Origin: Petrosia ficiformis
Lineage: Eukaryota > Porifera > Demospongiae > Haplosclerida > Petrosiidae
Reading direction: 5' to 3'
NCBI GenBank assembly: GCA_947044365.1
Contig: OX345636.1
Span: 59,647,537 to 59,711,536, forward strand
Length of the DNA stretch: 64,000 nt
A model generated the notes under the pieces. That model did no database searches, was not told the DNA's origin, and saw nothing but the letters and a program-made list of their open reading frames with translations. Numbering within the stretch: the stretch's first letter is position 1; every line of letters starts with the position of its first letter. The translations under genes were made by a program, and so were the position numbers. Positions 12,778 through 21,897 of this stretch are shown one piece after another.

Positions 12778-14076
12778 ATGAGCATTAGAGTAGAAGAACA
12801 GCAGCAAGCAATGGAAGACACTAATACAAAGAAACAAGAGATGGAGCAAGCAATTCAAGAAATTAATATAATGAAAGAAGAGATGAAGCAAGCTATTCAG
12901 GATGCTGGTATGAAAAATCAAGAGTTGGATAAAATGATTCAAGAAGCTAAACAAGAGAAAGAGCAAGCGATTCAACAAACTAATATAAAGAAACAAGAAA
13001 TGGTGCAAGTTATTCAGGACACCATTGTGAAGCAACAAGAGATGGAACAAACAATTGAAGATGCAGGTATGAAGAAACAAGAGTTGGAGCAAGCAATTCA
13101 TGAAACTAATATGAAGAAACATGAAATGGAGGAAACAATTCAAGAAGCTAATCGTAGAGTGGAAATGATACAGCAGATTAATGATACTACCCAACAACAA
13201 CTACAGCAACTCACACATGTATTGCAACAACACATACAGGAAAGTACACTAAGGATTTCAGAACTAGAGGAACAATTAAAACAAGAGAATACTAGTGTTC
13301 AATCACATGATAAAATTCATTGGGTGATTGAAAGAGATGAGGTCCAAGTTACACAAGAGATTCTTGGAAGAGGAGGATGGGGTGAAGTGAAGGTTGGTGT
13401 GTTCAGGGGAACTAGAGTTGCAGTCAAGTGTCTTTACGAGGTTATCCTCTCAGAGTATAATCTCACTCTCTTCTCTAGAGAGATGGATATTGCATCTCGT
13501 GTACGTCATCCTAACCTCCTGCAATTTATAGGAGCCACTACAGTTGGTAATCCTTTGATACTAACTGAGCTTATGCCTACTAGCCTTCGTAAAGAACTGG
13601 AGAAGAGTCCATTAACACGTCCCCAAATTATTAGCATTAGTAATGATGTAGCATCAGCACTCAACTATCTTCACTTGTGGAAACCACAGCCAATCCTTCA
13701 TCGAGATGTTAGTAGTGCCAATGTCCTCTTAGAGGCTTCAGGTAGTGGACGATGGAAAGGGAAGCTTTCTGATTATGGATCTGCTAATCTTCTTCATCAA
13801 ATTCGTACTGTGGCTCCTGGCAGTCCTTCATATGCTGCTCCTGAAGCCATTTCCCCTCAACTTCATTCTCCTGCAATGGACATCTATAGCTTTGGTGTTC
13901 TCTTTATGGAAATGGCAATTCGTCGTCTACCGTCTGCAAATATTGAAGAAAGAGAGGCACAGATTCAAAGTGTTCAGTGGCCTACATTTAAGATTTTAAT
14001 ACAGAAATGTGTTACACGGGATCAACAGTCTCGTCCAACAATAGAACAAGTGCTAGTAGATCTTGGCAACATGTAA
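12778..14076 (+). CDS. Coiled-coil protein kinase (TKL-like), single visible exon
   Basis: The product is 432 aa. Residues about 18-127 are a coiled coil built of eight near-identical 14-residue (two-heptad) units of the form KKQEMEQAIQETNM; one unit is three residues short. A second helical stretch follows to about 180. The kinase domain runs from about 190 to 430. It has a glycine loop GRGGWGEV at 197, a VAVK lysine at K217, a helix-C glutamate at E235 (SREMD), HRD at 308-310, catalytic-loop N315, DYG at 332-334, an APE motif at 354-356, DIYSFGVL and a terminal RPT. The key residues fit an active kinase. However, the usual HRDxK lysine is serine (HRDVSSAN) and DFG is DYG. The G-loop and RHPNLLQFIGA motif suggest the TKL group; the substrate is unknown. 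The frame is open upstream to 12631 and a polypyrimidine-AG lies at 12650-12664, so this may be the last exon of a longer gene. No membrane segment was seen. Confidence 0.85.
   Translation: MSIRVEEQQQAMEDTNTKKQEMEQAIQEINIMKEEMKQAIQDAGMKNQELDKMIQEAKQEKEQAIQQTNIKKQEMVQVIQDTIVKQQEMEQTIEDAGMKKQELEQAIHETNMKKHEMEETIQEANRRVEMIQQINDTTQQQLQQLTHVLQQHIQESTLRISELEEQLKQENTSVQSHDKIHWVIERDEVQVTQEILGRGGWGEVKVGVFRGTRVAVKCLYEVILSEYNLTLFSREMDIASRVRHPNLLQFIGATTVGNPLILTELMPTSLRKELEKSPLTRPQIISISNDVASALNYLHLWKPQPILHRDVSSANVLLEASGSGRWKGKLSDYGSANLLHQIRTVAPGSPSYAAPEAISPQLHSPAMDIYSFGVLFMEMAIRRLPSANIEEREAQIQSVQWPTFKILIQKCVTRDQQSRPTIEQVLVDLGNM
12829..13160 (+). repeat. 42-bp coding repeat within the kinase coiled coil
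   Basis: About eight 42-bp units (AAGAAACAAGAGATGGAGCA-like starts) encode the 14-residue coiled-coil units. The in-frame unit length keeps two heptads per repeat, so copy-number changes would lengthen the coil without shifting its register. Confidence 0.75.
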
Positions 14077-15240
14077 AAATTTAGTGCAAATTTCATGAGT
14101 TTTATAATTACTCTATATTTTCCATTTTTTTGCGATTTCTAAAAGAAAATAATTAATATTTATAATCAGTGCTGTAATTCTCTTACACCATTAATAATGA
14201 ACATCCTAGAGGAAATGGTTGATGATTTTGTTCAAAAATAATTATACAGTTTGTGATTTTATACATCAATAATTACGTATATTGCCCACAGATGTACATT
14301 TGAAAACGAGGCTGGGTTAGGAGGGAAGGATAGTGTTACTATTTTAGTTAAGAATTGATTTAAGCATTATAATCCCTACCATACTCTCTGATATGCTTGT
14401 GCATGCATCTATGTGTTGTATGCATAGTTAAGGAAGTTGTGTCAATACAGTTGTGTAAGATCCTTTTAAAAGTAAAGAGAATAGATATCTGCATTGCAGG
14501 CATGAGAAAGTAAGCCATGAATGATGACAGCACAAGAACAGGCGGGTACCGGGGGTATTTTGAGTGCTTAGGGGCATTTAGGGTGCAATTGTGTTTGTTA
14601 GAGCACTCTCACGAGGGCTCTAAGTTACTTGAATCTATTACAGAATGTCGATTATGACATGTATGTTGAATAATAATATAAGTATTATAGAAGTTTATAT
14701 TGATTATAGGTCCTTTAATCTGCAGTCGAAGTTGCGTACTTTTTCTTTATTATTTTCTGAAACTTGGCCTGTGTTTTCCCTGACTTGTTAATCCTTTCAT
14801 TTTGGCATCAAGTGTTTTTCTTGTGATATCAAATGTTGGATGACTAATAGCATCTAATAATTATTGAAATTCAAGTTTGTCAATTTCTCTTAGATGGCAT
14901 TGTAAAGAAGCAGTTATTTGGAACTATATTTTTCAAATTCACGACCTACAAACAGTACAGCGAAGATTGAACAGAGTCGGAGAGAGAGAGAGACGTAACA
15001 TTTATATAATTATAGTTCATTCATTTACAATTAAATTTTTGATTGAAAATCGTAGTATATTTTGTTATTATTCTAGATAATACTTTTTTCAATGACCCTA
15101 CTGCACTTAAATTGTAATAGGTTATAATTTACCACACCTGAAAAGTACTATGCTTAGAACATACTACGCTTGCCTAGCTTAAACTGCTGAAGGGGGTATT
15201 AAGCTATATATATATATAATTATAATACATATAATTATAT
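14077..15240. other. Kinase 3' flank with a partial MITE
   Basis: At about 14395-14500 there is a shortened copy of the CCATCCCTATGATTGCTTT-family MITE (ATGCATAGTTAAGGAAGTTG, GTCCTTTTAAAAG-like). ATCCCTACCATACTCTCTGAT at about 14372 resembles the end of the 8849-11688 palindrome. No gene was seen. Confidence 0.5.
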
Positions 15241-15244
15241 ATAT

Positions 15245-15745
15245 ACAGCTTAAAGCAATTGTATAATAATACTGTATATATACTATGATAAGCATTGGAA
15301 TACTGAATTGTTGACACAGTGACTGACACTACTTCTTGTAGGACTGCACACAGTGCTGTAAGTGAAATAGAGAATGTACATCATCTGTAAGTGAAAGAGA
15401 ATGATAATCAATACATAAATACAAAAGACTGATCTTCATTGATGTATAAATTTTAATACATTTTTGATTGCATGATTTCATAATGATATTATAATAGTAT
15501 TTCTGCAATCTACAAGAAAATATTCACACCATTCCAAAAAAACAAAAAAAAACAATGAAAACAAGAATAATAAAAAACATTTTCGTGAAAGAAGATGTAG
15601 GGATGTCAAAACCCAAAAAGCAGGCAAACAAGATTGGGAAGCTAACATAGGACCCAAAATTAAACAAACCACTTCCATAAAAAATCCATATAACCCTACA
15701 TAAATAGTATTTTGTTTTATAGCGGTGTAAGTACTTATGTCTCTA
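15245..15745 (-). mobile_element. Diverged partial copy of the palindromic element
   Basis: The text AAGCAATTGTATAATAATA, TAGGACTGCA-ACAGTG-TGTAAG, GCATGATTTCATAATGATAT and GATGTAGGGATGTCAAAACC appears in the same order as 9410-9830. The identity is lower, and only one hairpin remains. It is an older or truncated member of the same family. Confidence 0.75.
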
Positions 15746-15921
15746 CAAACGTGTCTTGGGAAGTGCTAAAATTTATTTGCATCGTTAACCCCACACACAA
15801 AATTTTTAGAGTACTAGATATGTATGATGAGAAAACTGATAAAGAGACTGAGACACATTCCAGAAAGCTTGACCTAACTGAGTAGTGAGACATTCGTCTA
15901 TGAAATCCCCTTCCTCAACCT

Positions 15922-15965
15922 GGCTCCAGTAGCTCAGATAATAGAGCATCTGACTAGAAATAGTT
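15922..15965 (+). other. tRNA-like 5' fragment (A-box), interrupted
   Basis: GGCTCCAGTAGCTCAGATAATAGAGCATCTGACTAGAAAT has an A-box-like AGTAGCTCAGATAATAGAGC and the start of an anticodon arm. It is then broken by a long AT run, and no B-box follows at the right distance. It is a decayed tRNA or SINE head, not a working tRNA gene. Confidence 0.4.
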
Positions 15966-16575
15966 CTTATATATATAATTATAATATTATATATATAAAT
16001 TATATATATATACTTTTATAATTGTAGTTATAATAGCAGGTGCCTTTTATATTTTTATATAAGAGCAGCTGCTTTTATATCCCTGGTGACCTGGTCTACT
16101 TGATAATAATTTAATTTTAATTTCATTTATTATGCTCCATCAAGACTACATATGTGGAAATACATAGCTGCTCTATATAGTACATCTCTGGACCTAATGA
16201 CTACACATGTGAGTGTATACTCCTCCTATAGAAGTGAAAGCTTTTTTCTTCATTATATTATGTGCATGAACAAAAAGTTATTAAATCGGATGTAGAGAGT
16301 TCAGACCAGGACACTAATGATTACAAAATGATGCAGAAGGACTTTACAGATGTGTCAAATATTGTAAGACTTTAATAATATTATGCTCAAGTATTTTCAT
16401 GCAGTTAATGAAGCTTTTTAAATGTTGTCATGTCATACTGCCCCATATTGATTAAGGAACCTTCAGTGAAGAAACTAAAACAAGAAGACTTAACCAGCAG
16501 CTATTTATCAGATATTGAGGATGCCGGACATTCTTTGATAATTCTAAGATTTATTACAGTATGTAACCGATTACA

Positions 16576-17096
16576 GGAACATTCAATGAGGGAAGAATCA
16601 TCTGTGATAACTGTTAAAAGATCAACCCTAATTCTCACAAAAAGAGTACAAGATCTAGAGCCCCCACTCCTAAGACCTTTTGAACTCCCACAAAATTTTC
16701 TACAGGCCATTACCATAGCCTTAATCGAATAAGAAGCTCACTGTAAAGTCTAGAGCAAAATTAATTACTACCATATCCCAGGCAGTGTACAGTGGTTATA
16801 CCATACAAGATATACTTACAACCTACCCTGCAATCAAGTACCCTGATGAAGTAAGTACTGTATGGTACATTTACATACTTATGCATGTCAAACAATTAAT
16901 GTTTTGGTCATACAACATCTGTATTCTATATTTCCACATTTAGGTGATCCGCCAATTCAATACAGTAATGCAGAGAAATGTGGCCACAGAGTTTGTAGAG
17001 CTTTGGAATGTCCTTGTTCCAAAAGTGTTATTACTAGCTGCAGATGATGAAGCAATTGCAACAAAGACTTTCTTGGACACATATTTACATCATTAG
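16576..17096 (+). pseudogene. Decayed unidentified gene, C-terminal exons
   Basis: About 16576-16730 encodes RPFELPQNFLQAITIAL, then a one-base shift leads into NKKLTVKSRAKLITTISQ and IKYPDE. That segment stops at a clean GTAAG donor (exon end 16850). After a 93-bp intron ending in TTTCCACATTTAG, an exon at 16944-17096 reads VIRQFNTVMQ through FLDTYLHH and a stop, in matching phase. The pattern 'LP..........K.....R.KLI..I...Y....YP..K' reminds me of the N-terminal part of SAMD3-like animal proteins, but this is weak. The shift at about 16727 suggests a pseudogene or a missed micro-intron. No promoter or start was found. Confidence 0.4.
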
Positions 17097-17213
17097 GTGT
17101 CAGATGATATGTTGTATAATTATTTTGTGGAAATAATGTGCTGTAGATCATTCACATTCTGGAAGTGCTTGTTATCTTTTACATGAAACTCTTCCTTTTC
17201 TCTCTTTGTAGAT

Positions 17214-17728
17214 TAAGTCACTTAGTGTGTCTGTTCTGCTTCAGATGTTTGAATTGAGCCACACTACAACGCTAGCGCTCGAGCGCTCGGTCAATTAATG
17301 GGCGTGGCGCGTATAGAACGCGCGCTCGAGCTGCAGAAAGAAAGCTGCTTGTAACTGCTGTAGGAACTGGAAATAATAGCTAGCTATTCTACGGTGACTA
17401 CCTGAAATATATTCACAAAGTTCTACAAGGTCCTTTAAAAGGTAAAGAGAGTACTATAATAGGCTGTTGTGTTTCAGGCATGACAAAGTCAGCCGAGATT
17501 ACTGAATGCTGGACACCAAGCAACATGATAACTTTTTCCTTTACATATCTTGTTATGGCTTCGTTTGAAATCCAAATCTTTATGAAGTGGCTTTCTAGTA
17601 TTGGAATCCACGTTTTATGTTGATTTCACTTTCTTTACACTTATTTTCATGTTGCAATACTTTTGAAGTCTACTGTAGTGTGGCTCAATTCAAACATCTG
17701 AAGCAGAACAGACACACTAAGTGACTTA
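17214..17728. mobile_element. 515-bp element with perfect 55-bp terminal inverted repeats
   Basis: The arms at 17214-17268 and 17674-17728 are exact reverse complements over 55 bp (TAAGTCACTTAGTGTG at the left end). Inside, at about 17285-17545, lies a copy of the CCATCCCTATGATTGCTTT-family MITE core (GCTCGAGCGCTCGG, AAGTTCTACAAGGTCCTTT). No coding capacity and no obvious target duplication were seen. Confidence 0.8.
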
Positions 17729-17914
17729 CAAGTGTATCTGGAGGTAAAGCAATATTAACATGATCTACATAAATAACTATACAGGGAAAGGATTTGAAAT
17801 AATGCATAACAAGTATATCGAAATATTATCTGGAAACAATGGGGTCTTTTGCACCATGTCAGAACAATAATTTATGATAAAGAATTATTTATCACATCAT
17901 AACTTTTAATCTGT

Positions 17915-18268
17915 CACAAAAAAACTGCTGCAAAAGTGGGTGAGTGAAATGTCTCATCCACCATCAACCATGATAATCCATTTGCGAAGGTACGTACATA
18001 ATTATTCCTATAATAACTATGATTCATCTTTGTAAGATTTTCATGGAAAGAAAACAAAGGAGTAAAACTCCTATCCAGAGGAGCTTACTATTAATGATAT
18101 TAAGGTGTGTGATGAGCCTAACAAATATATGAACATACAGCCATGATACAGGGCATACACAAAACTGACTATACGTTATCTGACATGGCAGCTCATATAG
18201 CCTTTGCTCTTGAAGGAGGACATTGTATTGCTTATAATGTGGTAAACAGCCACTGGTTTGAAATGAGG
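17915..18268 (+). pseudogene. Decayed unidentified gene, two exon-like pieces
   Basis: A segment ending at 17989 reads LLQKWVSEMSHPPSTMIIHLR and stops at a GTACGT donor. From about 18033, after TTTGTAAG, the next piece reads FSWKENKGVKLL. It then needs a shift into YPEELTINDIKVCDEPNKY, and another shift into GIHKTDYTLSDMAAHIAFAL and VVNSHWFEMR before a GTATAA donor. The amino-acid content is gene-like in three frames in turn, which points to a pseudogene with at least two indels. I do not recognise the family. Confidence 0.35.
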
Positions 18269-18315
18269 TATAATTATAAATATTTAAATTAAATACCACT
18301 TCCCCATAACTATTA

Positions 18316-19719
18316 CAGTGGAACCTCTAATAACGAAACTTCTCTTTAACAAAAACCTCTGCATATTGAAAATATTGCAATGTACCGACTTGTTTTCCTA
18401 TTTAAATGATGATAATGCAACCTCCCTTTTTAACGAAAACTTCTCTGATACGAAATAACGAAAGGCCTTTACTACACCAATTTCACTTCCATTTAACGAA
18501 ATAGGTGTGGATACGCATGCGCACATCTACCTATCTACCTATCTACCTATCATAATATTATGGTTAAGGTTGTAGTCTTTTCCGTGGGCGGATGCTAGTT
18601 TCTAGTCTTGCCAGCTTCTTGCTCCATACAATCTGGTTCCAATCTGTATTTTTTGGAAGCCACACCCACCCGGGGGTATAATTATTGGGCCTAAATGTTT
18701 TGACTGAAGTAAAGCTAAACACGCCCCACGGGTGGTGGGTGGGAAACAATGGGGGGTAACTGTAGTTGCTCTCTGAGAAAGATCGGAGTTTGATAGTGCC
18801 TAGAAAGGTAGATTTTATGGTTTCAGTGAAAAACTACAGAATTCAGCTTTCTTCAGCCTCTTGTAACTTTAAAAGTAAAATGAATTTGCAGAAAACGGCT
18901 TCGTAACTTTTCTGAAAATACATTGTACTTGGTGCACGCCATGTATGGTGGGCGTGGCTTTTGTGGTTTTGTACTTATGTTAATTGGAAAAATGGCAATT
19001 TTAACAATATTTCTTCAATTACAGGACAATATAAAGCTGATCGGAAGATTTGAAGGTTGCTATTACACCAGGTTAGAGTCATATTATATAATATTCTATT
19101 TTGAAACTGATTGGAGTCGCATCCGCCCACTCCCTAGTACCACCTTAAGAATAAAACAATAGTCTGAAGTAAATTTGAATTGTGTAGAGAGGCAAATAGC
19201 TCTTTAAGTTTCTTGACATTTCAAGACCGTAACCAGCACTATTAATTTTGTCTCCTGTCACTGTGGCAAATCCCTTGTTGTAATCTCTCTGGAGAAAATA
19301 GGTTACTGCCAGAGAAATATTTAGAGGAATGTGGCCAACCATCTTTCAACACAGCAACTGCTGATCTGTCTTTGATATTATCAGGCTCTCTTCTCAAGAG
19401 CAATTCTTCCCCAATAAACGGAGTCCAAACGTCTTTGTAAGCATGATACCCTCTGATAAATGAGTTCACTTCAAGTTCTACTGACTTGTGGATGAAAGGC
19501 ATTCTCGTACATTAAGTCGCTTTCCTAGTATAGTAACCCACAATCAGCTGGACAACAGTAAACAAACAACTTTACATGATTTCTTTAATTAACTAAGCCA
19601 GACACTGTAACCATCAATAATTTTGTTGTTTCATAATAAGTAATATTAAAACCTCTCTTTAATAAAAACCTCTTAATAATGAAAAAAATTGGCTGTCTCA
19701 TTATTCGGAGGTTCCACTG
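18316..19719. mobile_element. pogo/Tigger-like DNA element, TA flanks, 1.4 kb
   Basis: The left end CAGTGGAACCTCTAATAACG and right end ATTCGGAGGTTCCACTG share a 12-bp terminal inverted repeat and are flanked on both sides by TA. Subterminal TTTAACAAAAACCTCT/TTTAATAAAAACCTCTT motifs repeat. These ends are typical of pogo/Tigger-type Tc1-mariner elements. No transposase was found; the interior instead holds a HIRAN-domain gene fragment on the minus strand (19145-19502). Confidence 0.75.
19145..19502 (-). pseudogene. HIRAN-domain protein fragment, frameshifted
   Basis: The minus strand reads VNSFIRGYHAYKDVWTPFIG, then EELLLRREPDNIKDRSAVAV and LKDG, and after a one-base shift near 19340 continues MVGHIPLNISLAVTYFLQR. 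This is the HIRAN pattern (a fold that binds DNA 3' ends in HLTF and relatives, and also occurs as a stand-alone domain in many invertebrate proteins). The upstream leader MPFIHKSVELE is present, but downstream homology ends near GYGLE. It lies inside a pogo-like element, so it was probably captured or hit by insertion. It is broken and not expected to be functional. Confidence 0.6.
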
Positions 19720-19722
19720 TAT

Positions 19723-20560
19723 TACCCTCGCCGCGTAGCGTAGGCGGAAGGGTACGGTAATCGTTTTGTCTGTGTGTCTGTCTGTCTATCTGTGTGTTAG
19801 CAATTTTTCTGGAAAAATAAAAACATTGACATTTCAAACGGGGTACTGGTAGACTTCAAATTATACAAGGAAAAAAATAACGTAGGAAATCTTCTAAAAC
19901 CTTTTGGTTCTAAAGTTATGACAATATTTATAACTCACAGTTACCTTTTCACGACTTTAAGATGAAACGAGGGCAATAAAGAGAGTAAATATGGACACAC
20001 AAACACAAGTTATCCTGTTTCATGGCCTGTCACTAGCCAAGAAACATTTCAAACCAAAAACAATCGAGGTAATGGTTGCTACTACTATACTTGATGCAAG
20101 CTACTTAGCTCCACCTACAGGCATGGTCTTGTAATTGTGCACGTGATGCTAAACACGTAATAGAGTGATTCGTTTTCACACGTTGAGACACGTTGCATGG
20201 AGACTTCAGAGAATAGGATGTAAGATATATATATAAATTTTTCACTACGTTTCCACACATTGGAGACTTTTGAGGTAGACTTGTGAACTTTTTCATTGTT
20301 TTTTGAAGGAAAACAGAGAATAATAATTAGATACAAATTATACATAATTATATATTATATTAGATACAAATTATACATATATAATTATATTTCTTTCATT
20401 GATATTCTTGTTTTGTCTTTGTTTTAATGCCCATAAATGTTTTTCAAATTTATATGTAACAAAAGTGTTGTTTGTTTCATACACAAACTTTATTATATTT
20501 AGAGTAGTGCTTTGTATCACTTTGCCACATAGGCGAGGGTCCCGTCCCGACGGCGCTCGT
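19723..20560 (+). mobile_element. Dispersed element, TACCCTCG..GGTAATC family, copy 1
   Basis: It opens with TTACCCTCGCCGCGTAGCG and AAGGGTACGGTAATCG, then a TGTCTGTCTG microsatellite, and ends at GGCGAGGGTCCCGTCCCGAC. The copy at 32950-33714 matches over most of its length. A short frame starting MDTQ lies inside both copies, but it is intact only in the second. The termini are CG-rich against an AT-rich background. Confidence 0.7.
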
Positions 20561-21897
20561 ATTGAAGTGGTATTTAATTTTGTTGCCAAAGCAAGGCACC
20601 ATTCCAATCGTGTTCCTGTGCTTTTTTCGGTTTTGATATGTATCCCTACATTCTTTAAAATGTTTATTATTTATAATTACTATAATAGATAATTGAGTAT
20701 AATGATGTCACTGGTGATTACATCAGTGAATATCTTACGTAAGTTGTATATAGATAGATTGATAGCTAGTCTACAATTCTCTTAATTATCAAAAGCATCA
20801 ACACAGTGCATACATAATTGTTAATGACCACATTAATTTAGTCACCGGATGATAAACTGGTCACATTGTTACTACAACTCAAAAAAATCCATTCAAAATG
20901 CTTTGTACTTTTTTTTTTCCTTGAGTTAAAGAAGGCTCAACCTTTGAACTAACTAGAAGCACATTCATTGATGCACTTCCTGAATTATCAAATTTCCAAA
21001 CATAATGTATTATATACAGGCTAAATCATCACTGAAATTGGTTCTGGGCTGCTGGCCTTTGCAATTCCCTATAATCAATTGTAGACGGAGTTCTGACCCT
21101 CCATTTCAACTGTCCTGGAGTTCCAACCTTTGGATGCATCTAGAATTGCTAATTACTATAACACAAACAAAATTATAAATTAAATTATTAAAAAAACAAT
21201 AATTACTATAATTATTAATATATTTCTTGAGATTCTTTTTGTTTATTGTGTGGATGTGTTTGTGACAATAATTGTAAAATATAAGGAGTTAGTTCATTTA
21301 CCTGTAAAAAAATAGGAAAAGAAATGTATCACATTATAATATTATGTCTACGGAATTATAATACTAATTCCATTTTATATAATATGACAAGGTTCAAAAT
21401 GGTGATGATTGATAATTATATTGTATCACATGTACTGTACAATATTGGATTTTGGGTATATTGATACACTGGATTGGGCAGTTTAGTAAACTTGGTTTCA
21501 CACAAAAAGGACAAAAAGGACAGATAGACAGACAGAACACCAGATTACAGTAACCCTTCGTTCCACCTACGTGGGCAGGAGTCAACAAGATATATAATTT
21601 TTATACAGAGAAAAGATTATCACTATGATTACTTTGTTTGTGTCATTAATAAGTCCACCATTGCTGAAGCAAAAAAATTTCTCATGTTTTAAACCCGAAT
21701 ATAAACCGTACTAACAATAGTTAATAGTTATCTGTCTCCTACTCTTTATCGATAATATATGTCAGCTATTAGTTTCTATAAGCTATTGTTTATTGTACTA
21801 GCTCAAATTTGTGTTGTCTTATGAAACGCCCCATTCATAAATTTAATAATAATTAATGATTTCAACCATTGTTTAGCCTAGCTTTGTGTCCATATTG
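20560..21897. other. Gap between repeat region and the HPS6-like gene 3' end
   Basis: At about 20575-20680 there is text related to 33860-33920 in inverse orientation (TTCGGTTTTGATATGTATCC). At about 21500-21575 a CTGTCTGTC-type run next to AGTAACCCTTCGTTCCACC resembles another terminal motif of the 19723 family. The 3' untranslated region of the minus-strand gene should start just below 21898; no clear polyadenylation signal was assigned. Confidence 0.45.

Noticed and set aside
12718..13200. 160-aa frame on the minus strand rich in Leu/Phe
   Set aside because: It is the antisense shadow of the kinase coiled-coil repeat.
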